A stretch of 64,000 nucleotides of DNA from Daphnia carinata (taxonomy: Eukaryota > Arthropoda > Branchiopoda > Diplostraca > Daphniidae), in contig NC_081339.1 of assembly GCF_022539665.2 (NCBI RefSeq), positions 4,396,517-4,460,516 of the forward strand, given 5' to 3'. A program made the translations under genes and the position numbers. The notes beneath the pieces are model-generated. The model ran no database searches, had not been told where the DNA came from, and was given only the letters and a program-made list of their open reading frames with translations. Below, in pieces: positions 1-15,722 of the stretch; the stretch's first letter is position 1, and each line of letters begins with the position of its first letter.

Positions 1-438
1 AACCCATCAAAAGGTGAAGACGAGAAGACACTCGTTTTTGATTATCAGCAGCTTAAACTCAAGTGGCAACTGTGCAAAGTGTTTTCATCTGTTACAGTTT
101 TTTTTACGTTATCGGAAAACAAAACAAAAAAAACATTTTTAAGAGACGATTTCTAAACATGTTGGGATTCGGCTGAAAGGAATTTTTGTTTCTAATCAGA
201 AACTAAAACACGAAAACCAGTTCTCAGTGTGTTCCGTGTCGTGCAGTGCTGTGTGTAAGTGTCAAAGTGTTTTGGTGTGTTGTGCGTGTGTGTATTTTTC
301 TGTGGAATATATTTCGATTCATACCAGCCCCTTCCAGCACTCATCACCAGTGCGTAATCGACAAAATAAAAGTGCCCCTGAGTGTTTTTTTTGTGTTCTA
401 TTCAATTTACCTACGCCAGTTGAAATTCGAAAAAAAAA
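1..438 (+). other. Probable 5' UTR/leader of spineless
   Basis: This is the sequence upstream of the spineless ATG at 439. It contains no convincing coding exon. The open frames here are short, low in complexity and broken by stops. No splice acceptor is needed between here and the ATG, so the region is read as 5' UTR, possibly with the transcription start inside or before the window. The transcription start cannot be placed from sequence alone. Confidence 0.45.
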
Positions 439-3400
439 ATGAATCAACTAGGCACCGTTTACGCCACCAAGCGTCGGCGTCGCAACGGCAAAAGGTAAAA
501 CGAGGCCTAATTTCTCTTATCTAAATGAAACGCACAATCCCATTGCCGAAAAGCTTCTTATAAATCTATAGGGTCACACCTAAAGAAATGGGGAATAGAA
601 TTTTTAAGTTTTTTTCGAGGGGGTTTTGTTGTGTGGAAGCGCTATCGACTGGGAGGAACCCCTTGTAATTTTACACCGAATCCGATATGTGCTCAGCTCT
701 TACCTGTACAGGTATAACCCCTTCTTTGGTGTGTTAGACAGCCAAAAAAGAAGCCTTTAACGTGCAGACTTTGTTATTTTAGTTTTTTAAGTGTGCCCCG
801 TCTGTTAAAAAAAAAAAAAAGTAGATATGAATCAGCTGTTTTGACATATTTTCTATACGCATCTCTGAGTTCATGATAATATTGGTTTATATATTTTTTT
901 TCTTTGACAGACAGCGGCCTCTTTTAACGAGGGATGTCTACCTGTGTTAAATAGGAAGCAGCTACCGATATAGGTTATTGTTTCTCCCCTCCTGTCGTAA
1001 CTTGTAAAAACTTGGCTTCTCGTATTCGTTTTGACTCGTAAATTATTTTTTATTTATAGACATTTAAAAATTTTGTTTTCCACTTTTGTTTCGCTGGTTT
1101 ATGAATGAAGAAAAGTTCTTCATAAAAAAAAACGAAACAAAAGGTTTTAAAAAACTGGCCATCGGCATTAAGAAAAAGGATCGAAAATCATCACTTTGGT
1201 GTGACATTTTTCGTTTTATTTTTCTCTCTACGTGTCGTTTATATGATCTGTTACCATGTCGATTGTATGTGTATAACGCAGGTGTGCAGGATAAAAGAAA
1301 TTAGTGTCATTATGTTTATGCCCCGATGCGCATAGTCATTTGCATATAGGCCTACCATATTTTTTTAAGTTTTGGCACCTGGAAATTCGATTGGCCTAGA
1401 TTATGGCAACGCTGTTAGTTGACATTGGAAATGGAGGCAATTTTTTATTTTGCCGACATGCGATGTTAAAAATGTACTCACGGGGTTGACACTTGGTATT
1501 GCGTGCCAAAAATTCTGAAATGGCACTTGTTCAAAATGTTCTAAAATCCTCTTTGAAAGATGCACAGTGTGTGTGTGACCCCTAGCGTCTTGAGTCCACG
1601 TCGTTTAAATTGTTCGGATTATTTGTTTAAAATTTTTTTGGAAAAAAGAAATCGCTCATGTCATCGTTTGGAAGCCTCGATATATTTTTCTGACAAGTGG
1701 AAGGTTGTCGGGTCTAAAAGTTTACACGAAGGGGTGGAGTTAACTCATTTTCTTAGCGATTTATTGGAAGCCAAACAAGAAAAAAGTGTAACGTAAAATT
1801 CAGGGGAGGATTTTTGCATAGAATTTATGCATTTTTCTGGTCGTCAGGTCAAGTAGGAGGTCGATTTTTTCTTCGTAAGAAAAATACCTTTCCTATTATC
1901 ATAATGAAGTTCCGCTATTCTCAGCAGACCGAGTAAAAAGAAAAACTGATTATGCATTAACTTTGGCCAAATATGGTCGCCTAGTCTGAAATAATGGCGT
2001 CGGCAAAATTAGAATTTTTTTTTTCTTACATGAGACTGGTCAATTGACACAAGACAGGTGATAATGAACCGCAAAGTACAAACTCACCGCCAAACTTTTT
2101 TTTTGTGCGGTCTGCATGATTTCTTCTATATTTTTTTTATTTAACGTCTACCCATCCCCCCAATTTACATGTTAATGAAGTGTATGGTCTATACTTGTTC
2201 TTTTTACAATCGCAATCATATCCCACATTTTTATCTCGAATGCCAAAATGAATTAACTCTGATATTTAAATTTTAGTTTGAAACCGTCGCCCAAGGAGAG
2301 TTCGGGCAAAAGTAATCCGAGCAAACGTCATCGGGAAAGGTTGAACGCCGAATTGGACACGCTGGCCAGTCTCTTACCTTACGAGGCCTCCATCCTGTCA
2401 AAGTTGGACCGGCTTTCCATCCTGAGACTGTCTGTCAGCTACCTGCGCACCAAGAGTTACTTTCAAGGTACGACACAACCCAATTGTTTCTCCCCCCTTT
2501 TTCTTGTGTTTAAGAATATTCAGATAGGCTCGTTTTATTTTTATATAACTCTATTTTTGAAAATGATGATGGAGCCTCGAGGTGTTTCGATTTTCGAATG
2601 AAATTCAAAAGACACAAACAAAAAAAATGGGTTGACAGAAACAAACAGATACGAACGAGAAAAAAAAGAGGGGGGGTATAATAACGAACAGTTGTCTGAT
2701 GATGAACCAAACATCCCCATATAATCTACGTGTCAAGGTGCCTCCGCACTGACATTCACAAACGGGCCAGTCGTCCATCATCTACCCAACTGCCCTTCTG
2801 TTGTGCCATTCTATTTTATGTTTTTAAAAATAACGAAATTTTCATTTATTTTTTTTTTCCCATTGTTGTTTTTGATGACAGGATGATTGAAATTGAATTC
2901 CCCGAGTTTTTCTATATTAAAAAGAATATTTTTTGGTGGTTCTAAAATTTTGAAAGATGACGGTAGCTTTAGCCGACACCGTATAGATATACGGCCGATT
3001 TATATAGGCATCTAAATTTACTTTCATATTCATAATGAAATCAAGTTGTTGGGTGGAGCTTGTCTTTCTCTCTCTGGGGCCGTGAATTTATTACATAAAA
3101 AAAAAATACTCTTTGATGAAGACCTGATGCTGGCATAGCCCCTTTCTTTTTTCAATTCAACGTCTATACATTTTTTTTTGTTGTTGTTGTGATCCCTTCA
3201 TTCAGTGAGTTACGATATCACAACAACAATTTTAAATTTCTTTTTAAATTTTTTTTTTCTATGTTTGCATCTTTCAAATTTTTTTGTTTGTTTACGGAAG
3301 GGAAATAATTAGATTAGAACACGCAACAGTTTTTTGGGGGGTTCTGTATAAAAGTACCGCACCTTGTCCAAATAGAGCCATGATGAATGGCTGACTGGGG

Positions 3401-6400
3401 GAAACAAAAAAATTAACTTTTTTTTTCCCTAAAATTTCTAAACACGTGTATGTTGGGGCAGTGGGGGGAAAGAGATTGCAACTTGGAAATGAGCTACTTA
3501 GTTTTTTTTTTTTTTCTTTAACTATTTTATCTTTCATAGTTTCGCCGCAGTGTAATTATCCCATAAACAAAAAAAAAAGAGTTTTAGAGATAATCGTTTA
3601 ATAATATCGCGACATTCTTTAGAAAGGGTAAACAAAAAAAAAAATGACGAAACAAAATGGCGGCGAAACAATTTCACGAATTTCTTTTTCTATTTTGATA
3701 ATTCGAAATTGAGATGTATAATATGCACACTAGTAGTAGTAGTTTGAGAGGAAAAAAAGAGGGGTTTATATACGACCATAGATATAAGAAAACATAAAGA
3801 TGATGATATAAGAACCACCCGTTGAGGGGTTGACTGGCCTGTGTCGGACCCCCGTGGCGGGTGGGGATGGCTCCCTGCTGTTTTTTTCTTTCTTCTATTT
3901 TTGAAAAAAAAAATATTTTTTTTTTAACCAGCCCTCCCCCTTCTCCGCCCCATCACCACCAGCTAGAATAAAAAAAAATGGGGAATACTATTTTTCACGA
4001 AAAAAAATGCGATAGCGATAACAAGCAGTGAAAAGATAGCCTAACCCACATTTTTCAAAAGTCGAATCAATATGGTGAAGAAAATGTAAAGACTGTAATC
4101 AAACGGACGAGAATGGGTGTGCCACGTTTGGCAACAAAGTCACCACACATTGCCTATTATTCTTTATTATTATTCTTTTTCGAAAATGTGTGACTTGTAA
4201 TTATTTATTTTTTTTTTGATCTGTTATTTATTTTTTGAAAAAATAAATGACAATTAAATCAAAAATAATTAAATTAATTAATGAATTAAAAAATTTTTTT
4301 TGATGAATGATTTCGCAACGTTGCATAGCTTTTTGAACAAAGGAAGAGGGAATTGCAAGTCATTGTCGCCATGTAAAACGAGTGCAGGGGTTCAGTTCAA
4401 TTTCTTCAAGTGGAAGGAATTGGCTTTTAAGGTGCGTGTGTAATGTGATAGAGTGTCGTGATTGTGAAGAGTACCTGTTTTTTTGGTGTTATGGTTTTGC
4501 GGTTGGTCTGCGGGAATCACTTTCAAACAAGTAAAAAACCATCAAGTGGCCGTTTTGAAAAGCAAATGAAATGGCGTTTCGTTAGCCCACCACGTGGTTT
4601 TTTTTGGTGGGGAGTTTTTATTTGTCGTTATTTTTACCATTTTGTTCGTTAACACTTTCCATTTAACGCAATCTTATCGTCAGCACTAAATGTGAGTCAT
4701 CCAAATGTTTCAATTCTTTTCGTGTAGAACAATTTTGTAATTAATCGCATCGGTCAAGTTCAAAATGGCGTCAGTGTTCGTCGAAACCTTTTTTCTTTTC
4801 TTTTTTTCTGAGATTTCGTTGCTCTTCTATTGAAATGAAAACGAATGAAAGACACTTTGATTGTTTGCCAAAAAGAACAAGAAATTCAGTTGTGCCAATT
4901 GTGGAAGAGTCCATCATCATCATGTTGAATTACTTAAAGGGATTAATTTTTTTTATATTTTCCATCCAACGTTCAGCGTAAAGAAATTTGAGGTACGTTT
5001 TTTTTTTTTTTTTTTTTTTTCAAAATTGTGTTCGCCATCAATCACGGCGTGTGCGACGCCCAAAGGCATTCGACGCAAGAGTTAGAGACACACCCATCAG
5101 CTGTGAGGCAAATTAGCTAAGATGAAAGACGCCATTTTTTTCTTGGGTTTCACAGGCGACAACGTTGTTTTTCGATCGATTTGACTTGTTAACGTTCGTT
5201 GAAGCTGAAACCTTACACAAAACATTTTTGTCTTTGAAACAAGGGGATCTCATTTTCTTTTCTGCCTTTTGTTCTGTGCTTACGTAAGCCGTAAGCTCTT
5301 TTGTTTGATTAACCCTATCGCCGCCCCCCGTTTTTTGTTCTTGTTCGTGTGGAATTCTTTCCAACACACGAAACCTGAAACACAAATTTCGACGTCATTC
5401 CCTCCCCCCTTTTGCGGAATCGACACGCGGGTGAAATTCTTTTTTTTTTTTTTTTTTTTAGTGTTAACATTCCCGCGTAAGTCTCGTGTAGTCCCCTCCT
5501 CCAATTTGAGAGGCTTCCTTTAATCAGGATTGTTTTTGTTTTTTTTTTCTTTTCAAATTTCTCAAGGCTTTCTCTTTTTCTATAGTATTTATCCCGATGC
5601 AATTGCGCTACTTATTTGTATCTGTTTGGAACAAGAAGGAAACATAACCGATTTTCGTATTTTTTTTTTTTTTCTTACGTCTACCTGAAATGTTTTTAAG
5701 GCAATAAGCCTCCCTCCTTAAAATTTATATTTTTATTGGAATGTAATGGTAATTTTTCTGTGTGTGTGTGTGTTTCATCTCGCCCGTGTTCCTCAATAGC
5801 CCAACGGGATAATCACGAATTCTTTTTTTTTTTTGGAAATCTTTTTTTTCTTCTCCCGATATGGGAAAAAAAGAAGAAAAAATACGGTAGCCGTTGTTTT
5901 CTCATTTTGAATACATGTCATTACTAGGGGGGGGGGTTTGAGAGAGAGAGAGAGAGAGAGAGAGAGTTGAGGAGGAAAATAATAATAACAGAGGGCGCTA
6001 GTAGAAGAGAGAGGGCCCTGTAGGCTAGAGGAACTTGTCTCTGCTGCGGGGAGATATACAAGAACTGTTGCACCTGCGGCTTCTGGTGCATCACATTTGA
6101 ATAACTTTTGCAGAGAGACTCCCTTTTATTCTTTTTATTATTTATATTCTTTTTTTTTTGGGGGGGGGGTGTAAAGAAAATGAACAAAACGAGGGCCCGG
6201 AAGTTTGCGTCTGTCATGAGAGATATACCGGAGATGGTTGTCTTTTTCAATTGAAAAAAAAAAATGAAATAAAGGGTGGTGATGACATTTGTGGAGATGG
6301 GGGGAATAATAAAAACAAAAAAAAAAAAAGAGAAAAGATGTCTTAAAAGAAAAGAGAAAAAAAAAAGCCTGTGGGGGTGCAAAATAAGGGGGGAACTAAC

Positions 6401-9400
6401 GCCGCTCCCTTGTAGCGACGGGAGGTCACAACAGCCGTATGTCGGCACATTCAAATTATTATTTTTTTTTTTCAATTTTGTTTAGCCCGAGTTACCTAGG
6501 TAACCCGTTTTTTTTTTTTTTTTTTTTTTCAAAACGTTAAAATCCAAAATAAAGACGTAACTAAAAATGAACCGAGGTCGAAATCAAAATGTTTGAAATT
6601 GATCCGTTTTTTTTTTTTAAAGATATATATTCGATTTTGGCTATTTTGGAAATGAAATGTCTGAAAGATTGAAGGGCGGATGTCGGTTGTTCTAGCGGAT
6701 GGCAAGTGTGTGGGAAAGCAGTTGGCTCTGTCTCCTTTCTTTTTCTATTTTCTCGTAAGGGAAATGAAAAAAAAAAAAAACTGGAACGCATCAAACAAAA
6801 CCCGACAGTTAAATCACACATTTAGAGGAGGAGGCGAATGCGTAGAGAAAGGCGGCAACAAACATTTTGGTTTATATCAAGTCCACGCCCTTTTTTTTTT
6901 CTTTTTGGCAGGTTTAAAAAAAAAAAAAAAAGAAATGCACCTAACACACCGGTATCATCCTCTTTTGACTATGGGGTTTCGGGTTTCACCCCTCTCTCAT
7001 TCTTAACTATCCCCCCCCCCTCTTCCAAAATAAAATAAGTTTTTTTTTTTTTCTTTTTTCTTTTTCGCTTATTTTTGAAAGTTGATTGTTTGACCCTGGG
7101 TGTGTAATCTTGTGAGACTTATCGACAGTTGGATAACACAACGGACAGGTGAATATTGTTTTTGGGTGCACCGGAAGCTGTTCATCAGTTCACGGTTGCC
7201 AAACCGCTGAACTTTTCTGATCGACCATTTGATTTGAAAACCTAAAAAAAAAAAAAAAAAAAAAAAAGAAAAGGGCCGTTTGATTTCTTTTGTCTTTTCA
7301 AAGTCATCACAACCTGCGGCCATCTTTGTTCAATTTCCGAAGTGTTGCATTTTATTTTCTACGTTAGACGGGGGTTGGTTCCATCGGTAAATCAAAAGCA
7401 AATTCTCTTTCTCCCATTGTCCAATCTTCGTTCCACCATCAAATCACAACCCCTACCTCTTGCTCGAACGTGTGTGTGTGTGTAACGATTGTATTGGGAT
7501 TTTCTTTCAAACATGTGTGTAGATAGAAAAAGAAAAAAAAAAAAAAAAAGAGATGAGGGTTCTTCTTTTTTTTTGGGGGGGGGGGGGGGAAGGTAAAACG
7601 ATAAACAGTGGCGCCAGGATGTTCATAAATCGGCGGGGCAATCATTGCGGTACTGCCACACACACACACACACACACGCTTTTAAACTCTATAAGAGAAA
7701 AAGCAAATGTATTTCTCTCCTTTGAGTTTATTTGTGTTGGATGTAATAGCGTGGGGCTTTTCTTAAAAAAAAAAAAAAAAATCGGTCGCCATTGCCGACG
7801 CATGAGCGTGAAAATGTGTGGATAGGGTTCAGTGTGTTTCTCTTTTGGAACTAAGAGTAAATAACAATAAATAAAAGGCGATAGAAAGAAGAAGGAAAGG
7901 GGTCGTTCTTCTTCTTCTTTTGATTGTTTCGTTTTACTTTTCACACCTTTGCGCGTCTCTTGATATTTTGTTCGGAGTTGTATCATTTTTTTTTTTTTTT
8001 TCCCACCAGCTTTTTTTTTGTTTTGTTTCGTTTAGTTTTTGAATTAGCCGCTGAAAACATTTGCATTTACCCGTCCTTATTTTTCTTTTCTTTTTCGTCT
8101 TTTCTTTTGATTGGGGGGTGGTTCAGTTTTTGAATGGCAGGTGACATTTCAGCTGCCAGTCTGCCATCATCACCACAAGTAGATAATTTCAAAGAACAAT
8201 TAATCCATTTATTATTCGCTTCTGTCATTCACATATCGGGTTATCTCATTTGCATTTATTTATTTACCTGGCCAGTTTTTTTTTTAAATTTAAGTAAAAA
8301 CAAAAAAAACAAAACAAAAAGAAAAATGGTTAAAAACAGAAAATGATGATGATGCGACTGCCGTATTTTTGTTGTTGTTGTTGTTGTTGTTCCATAGCCG
8401 CCCCACGGGCACGTCCCTGGCCATGTCAACTGCAATCATGTAATCGGTGGTGCCCTGTGTGTAATACCTACCGGGGCGCTGCCTTCAACAGGAATATGCA
8501 CACCTCAATAGTTCTCCTTTCTCTCTCTCTCTCTCTCTTCTTTTTCTTTCTTACCTTCATCCCCTCCTCTTTGAAAAAAAAGAAAAAAAAAAAACCAAAA
8601 ACGAAAGAAGTGGAGGAAATAATTGGAAAGAGTCAAGAGGGCGCTTCTGAAGTTGTGTTTTCAAATTGCGCGCGCTCATCCCTCCCCCCTTCACTCTCCA
8701 TTGTTCTTACCTTTTCGTCTATTTATTATTATTATGTCTTTTTTTTTTTTTTTTTTGGGAAAGTTGAGGAACGGTGCGGCAAGCAAGGTCGTTACATTCC
8801 CCTACCCACTTTTTGTGTGTGTGTTGCCTTTACCGATGATGATGATCTTCCACCCTTCTTCAATTCTCCAACTGTCTGTGCACCGTCTCCCTTTTTTTTT
8901 TTTTTTCTTACCTGAAAAACGCTGCGCACTGATCATCATCACCATTTTCTAAATAAGGGTAGTGTTCATTTTTGAAGAAGAGCTTCTTGTTTTCTTTCGT
9001 ATTTTATTTTTTTCAAAGAAAGAATTCAACTAGTTTAGCTACTTATTTATACGTACGTACACCCCTGTGCATTTTTTGATTGTTCACGCTTTTGCTTGTC
9101 ACAACAACGAAGAAGCGCATTTTCTTTTTTTTCTTTTTTTCTTTTAAACGTTCGCTACAGGAATTTTGTTTTAAAAAGAGGTTTTCATTTTCTGAACTAT
9201 CATTTTTTGATTTTTAAAAGGAGGCAGACATCTTGGGCGGTCGTCAGTTTAATTAACGCAACAATAGTCCTCGCTCTTAGCGTCTGCATTTTTCGGAATA
9301 TTATTATTTTTTTTTTTTTTTTTACATTTCCACATGTTGAAAATGACTCGTCAAACAGTAGCAGGCCTTTTATGACGTACGATTCATCTGCTCAATTTGC

Positions 9401-10120
9401 ATCGATAAGGAAAAAAAAATAAAAATAAAAATTCTAATATCGAAAAATGAAAGAAAAAAGAAGGAATCAGTAATTCAAATGTTGGCGCCCAATCGACGAC
9501 GTTGTACGTTAATGATGATCATCGTCATTGACCGATTGTGCAGGGACTCCAGCTACTGTTGCTGGAACAAGATATACAGTAGCTTAGACTTCATGATGAT
9601 GATGATGATCGACTTTTCTTTTCTTTTTTTCTTTTTTTTTTTTTTTTCTTCTCTTCTTCCAGAATCTCATTTGCCTATTCTTTTTTTTTTTTTTTAATTT
9701 TATTTTATATTTTCGCCCCTCGTTCGGAAAGAAACAAAAATTGTTGAACCGAAAATGGTTAAGGCCCCGACGGCCATCCACACACACATAAAAAAAGAAA
9801 AAAAAAAAAAAAAAAAGAACAACAAGTAGACAGAGAGAGGATGTGCTGCATGTGAAATCAGATTGCCAAGACGGTGGTGGATGGTTTTGGTTTGTGAGGT
9901 GGGGGGAGGCTTGTCTAGATCTTCTTTGTCTTCATTCATCATTTTCTTCCAGCAGCCGAAGACATCGAACTTGTTGCTCTGACGTGCCCAAAGCCACCCA
10001 CCCACCACCACCTTCTTTTCGCTTCTTTTAACCCAAGAAGAAAAAGGTGGGATATCTCATAGATGATGATGAATGTTTGAGAAAGAAGGAAAGGCAATCG
10101 TTATGGACGATTCCCCATTT

Positions 10121-10154
<34 letters not shown>

Positions 10155-13100
10155 TATTGCCTTTTTCGATAGGGCCTCATTATCCGGTAGCTACTACCAC
10201 TAGCTTCTACACCCTTTTTGCTTATGATAATGACCTGAAGACAAAAAAAAAAAAAATTATTCATTTTCTCTTATGGGGGGTGTTCTATAGGGAAGGGGGG
10301 GGGTTAAGATGTAATCATAAAAGAAAAAAAAAACGGGTATGGTCATGTTTAAAAAAAAAAAAAAAAAGCCACAAAGCCTAGTGAACGGAGACTAACGTTG
10401 GATGTCCTTAGCACAAACCAGAAATAAGAGGACAGTGTGTCGTGTCAATGCAATCAGTTGGCTCCATCACTAACCTTACCCCCCTCGTTTTTTCCTTTTT
10501 TTTTTCTTTAAAAGTTATTGATGAATTTTTCTTTTTGTGAAAAAAAAAAAATATATTGATTTTAATCTAATGGTCAGACAGCCAGCAGCCAAAGACATTT
10601 TTAAGATGATTGAAAAGTTGTGTCGGTTATGGTGACATGTTTGACCATGCGAGATGAAAACTCGGCCCTTTTTTTTTTTTTTTTTTTTTCTCTTTCGGTT
10701 TGGGGAGGGATCTTGGCGTCGTCTGTGTTTTTTGTTTTGTTTTGTTTCCCGAGTGTCTTCAAGATCAACAAGGAGCTGTCTGTGTGACAATCAAATGGGT
10801 GGAAAAATAAAAGGAGTGAGGATAAAAGAAAAGAAAAGGTGGCGTGAGCCATAACTGACTTAATGATCATCACTCTCTTAAAAAAAAAAAAAAAAAAAAA
10901 AAAAAGGAAAATACGAAGGAGGAGCAGATAATGATGAATGAATTGATCCGAACGACCATTTTTTTTTTTTTCTTTTTCTTATCTTTTACTCGGGAGCGGT
11001 TTGACCGGTGCAACTTCAAAAAGAAACGAGTTGTGCTTTTTTTATTTTTATTTTTATTTTTATTTTTTATGATTGTGCTAAGGATTTCCGTTCTCACATT
11101 TTTTTTTTTTTTTTTTTTTTATTATTTTTATTTATTGAGAGACTGGCGTCTTGATCTACTAGCCAAGATATGAACACAGAATAGGAATGAAAAGAAGGCG
11201 CGGTTCTTTATTACTTTCAACCGTTTCCATAACGGACGTTAACAATTGTAACGAATTTCAAAACGTAAGGAGGGAGGGGGTTATTCTGTTTTCAATAATG
11301 CTGTCACATGATTCTTCGATAACGGGAAAAAATTCACTACGTGTCGCTACCGTCGGTTAATGACGTAACGTGAATCTACAATTCATTTCAATTTTGGCTA
11401 TGAATAAGAATTAGAATTTTTCCTCATTACCTTACGTGTTTGAATTTGATTCAATAGATTTCTTTATTATTATTTATTTATTTATTTATTTTTTTTTTTA
11501 AATTTGCAGTCAGTTGCCACAAGGGGATCAAAGGTGAGCAGCAACAGCATCAACAGCACGGCGGAGGTCATTTCTTGCTGCACGACAATCAGTTTCGCAA
11601 TCGGGACGTGACCATCTTCGACTCGCCCTCTCTCGACGGCGACAGCTTCCTCCAGGTATGAACGCATACACACACGCTTACCTGTTTCTCCCGTTCTATT
11701 GTCTTTTCTTCGTTCACAACTGCGATGACAATCCTATTGATTTTTTTCTTTTTTTTTTTTTTATTTGGGCTCTGCTTCGTTTCGTCCCAACCCCTTGCCC
11801 CATTCTTTTTGTTTGTTTTGTTGCTCTTATCAACCAGGTTTCGAGTCAAAGGGGGAGGGGAGAATCGAAAAACAAAAGAAAAGCGGCACTTGGTATGTTA
11901 CCGGTGCCCGACTTTTTTTTTTTTTTTTTTTTTTTTTTCCCTCCCGAATGTTCCAGTGAGAGTGGACGTTGGGAGTGGGGGGGAGAGGTAGGGAGGGAGA
12001 AGGCTGTATAATAGTGTGCGCTATAGTCTCATCGTTGTACGTTGGGAGGTTAGGGCATTGCGTGACACGATGTCATTAGAAACGAAACGAAAAGAAAAAA
12101 TAGTAGTGGCGTATGCATTTTCCCCTGACTGTGCCCTAGCAGTGGCCAGCCCAAATGAAAGGCAAATGGGGGGACCTTTTGCTGGACAAGAGAGAAAGAG
12201 AGGGGGTGGGAATACACAAGTCTATAGTCTAGAAATGTGCTTGTATATATCTATTTTGAATAGATGTAGAAATGTAACGATAATCCACACAAACAAAATA
12301 AGAGAAAAAAAAAATGGGAAGGGGGGTGGGGACGAGTATTGAACGCGTTTATGCCCTGAACAAAAAAAAAAAAATAAAAAAAAAAAATAATAAATGGGTA
12401 TGTCATATATATATATATATTTCTAAACGGTTTTGCGCCGGCGCTGGGTTTTATTATTTTTTTTTTTTTTTATTTGGCCGGCCCGGAAAAAAAAAAAAGA
12501 AAACGGACCAATCTCTGCGCGTCGTCGGCCATTTCCTTTTTTTTTTTTTTTTTTTTTTCATAGTGTGCCTTGTTTATTTGGTTGCCTAAAAACAATCGTG
12601 TCGCTAATTGCGTATGCTAATGAGAAAATCAAGTCGATTGCAACTGCGCCCCGCCTTATTTATTTATTTATTCATATATAGTTGAATGGGGGAAAAAAAC
12701 AACAACAAAAAAACAATTCATTAATTCTTTATATTTTATTGTAAATTTTCATCCCGTAGGCGCTGAATGGATTCCTGCTGATTTTGACCAGCGACGGCGA
12801 AGTCTTCTTCGCCACCCACACAATCGAAAGCTACCTGGGATTCCATCAGGTTTGTCCACCTTTTCTATTTGCCTTGTTAGCGCCATTTTGTTTTTCCCTC
12901 CATTTCTCTTCTTCAAGAAAAATAATAATCGAAATTGCGATTTGCGGATGGGGATAGGGGCAGGGTGGGAGATACTGTACGCGGTAGGATCCGGCACAGG
13001 TGAAAGGCAAAGTTTGATGGGCGTGGGGTCACCCGAGTTAATCAGATGTAGACATACGTCATCAACCGCCGACAGCTAGAGGCTCGTCTCGTCTCTCTTC

Positions 13101-15684
13101 GCATTCGAAATCATTTTTTTTTTTTTTTTTATTTTTTTTTTTTTTGTATTTGAAGGGCTCATATTTCACGTTGAAAATGGCGTTCGAGCCCCATCCACAA
13201 GAACTTTATCCATTTCCTTTTTGTTTTAAGGGATATGTTTATATAAAAAAAGTGAGTTTAATCATAGAGAAGTCGACGGTTACGATGGTCAAGCCCCTTT
13301 TATTTCCTTATCATTCCGTTTTTTTTTTTTCTTTCTTTCTTTCCTTCTACATTTTTTTTCAAAAAAAAAAAAAAATTTATGTACGATATCTAAATATTTC
13401 GGTGTGTGTAACGAGCTACTCGCATGTCGGACGAGACGCCGAGTTTACCTTAACGACATATAGATTTATGTTTTTATACATTTCAAGTATAAAGAGGTCA
13501 CGTTTGAGTTTGCGCATTGCCAACCGTCGTTTGATTGTCTTTTCACAATTTTTCTTTTCTTTTTCCGTTTTTTTGTTTTTTTCTCATGACTTTCCAAGTC
13601 AATTCTTCATTTCCGGATTGTCGGAATTAAAGTCCGTTCCGCCAGTTGACAATCGTCCCTCCTCCCCCCCCACAAAACATTTTTTTTTTGGAATATCGTC
13701 CTTTTTTTTAAAAAAATATTTTTTTCTTATCCGTCACAACGGAAACAAGAGCTCGACGGATATATTCAACGACTAGAAGAAAGCAGAAGAAGAAGAAGAA
13801 GAAGAAGAGAAAAAAGAATAGAACATTTGCAGCGTTGTCTTGCGTGCCACGACGCCATTATCACCCCCCGACACAAAGGAGAGAAGCGGGGTGGACTCTT
13901 GAGCTTAAGGAAAAGATATATACACACACAAACATTGTGTGTGTATATATTTCTATTCAGCTATTGTTATATATATATATATATAAAATATATATAAAAG
14001 ATAGAGCGACGTCAATATTTTTTTTTTTTCGTTTTCAAAGAATAAAAAAAAAACGCCGGGTTCGGATGGATTTTTTTTTTTTGTGTGTTTTGTTATACGA
14101 GCGCAGCGGGTGGCGTCGTGGTGCCGGTGTTTGCGGTGCGCTATGTGACCGTTCGGGAGGAAAAGGGAGGGCCGAGAGCTAAAATAAAAGAAAAGAAAAA
14201 AAAAAAAAAAAGGTGGAGCTTACGCCCCCGCCGCCTAGACCAACCAAAAGAAAATGCGATAAAAAAAAACAAAACAACATGTCGAGTTTTTTTTTTTTTG
14301 TTGTTGTTGTTGTTGTGCCTCTCTAATCGGAAAGGGAAAGAGACGGATGAGATGGACGGTGAATTTCCTCTCTGCTACTTTAATCATGTGCGATAGCCAA
14401 GTGATGTTTCTATTTAAAAATCCCCAAAATCCGAAAGAATTTTTTTTTTTTTTTTTTGTCTTTCGTTTGCTACTACACGTCAGCGGCAAAATTTAAATGT
14501 AGATATAAAAAAACGAAATGTTTTTTTTTTTTGAATGAAATTGGATTGGATATCCCTGTGCGTCTCGGCACAACGGAGGGATTGCGTAGAGATGGATGGG
14601 ATAGATCAGTCACAACAAAAAGCCGAAGAAAAGGGTCCCATTCGAAAATGAAGAAGGGGGAAATGCATTTTCTTCTTCTTCTTCTTCTTGTTGTTGGAGC
14701 ATCCGCGCATTTTGCCCCGCCGACGTTTTGGTGTTCCGCTCCTGCATTTTTTCTTGTTTTGATAGGAATGACGAACAGCGGCCCTCCGTCCCTACTTTCA
14801 CATCTCAATGTTATGTGTGTGCATACGTAAAAGGCATTTTTTTTTTACTGATCGTGTCAGTTGCGTCGTAGAGTAGCGCTCGTTTTTTTTGTTTTTTGTT
14901 TTTAAAATCTCTTCTTCTTTTGTATTTCTATTCTGGAAAAAGCAAGAACAAAACGGAGAAATTTGAATGTACAATATCATTTTGGACGGGCATCAGATAG
15001 ACCCCAACTGTCTATTTGGCTACCGGCTCTCCTTGTTTCATTTCCCGACTTTACTCCCGTTGCAGTGATCCATCAACGGCCCGGGAATCCTTCTCAATTT
15101 TGTTTCCTTGTTTTTTTTTTTTCTTTTTCTTTTTTCTTTTTTCTTTTGATTTTTAAATACTTAATATTTACTCAAAGTTTTGTGCCGCTTTTTTTTCTTT
15201 CTTTCTTTCTTTCTTTCTTTCTTTATCGGGTTGGTTGTGAGAGAAAAAAAAAAAAAAAAAAATGGGGGAAAGGAAAAATATTTTTGTTTGTTGATTGAAT
15301 CGTCTACGAGTCGATAATGAAGTTGCATCACAGCGGGACGTAACGTTTTAAATATGAAGATTTCAAAAAAAGAAAGAAGAAAAAATGTAAACAAATCGCT
15401 GCTGGATAGATCACGGATTTCTAGAGGTCTTTTTATTTGTATGTCGTCGTTGTTACATTCCGATCTTTTGTGCGTATCTTTTAGAGAAAAAAAAAGGAAA
15501 AGGGGGGGGGGGGGTTATTTATTAGATTGGTTGGCCATGCAAATTGGACTCGAAAAAAAAATTCAGGAGGATTTCGTGTGGGACGACCAAAAGAGATCCT
15601 TTTCTTTTTTTTCCTGGAGAAAGATGTCACGTCGTGCATCCATACAAACATCTCTATTCCAAAAACATTCCATTGAATGTCTTT

Positions 15685-15722
<38 letters not shown>

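Noticed and set aside
5924-6475. 183-codon minus-strand open frame in spineless intron 2
   Set aside because: It consists of homopolymer-encoded Phe/Lys/Leu/Ser strings over a GA repeat and T/A runs, with no splice context or domain. It is open by composition only.
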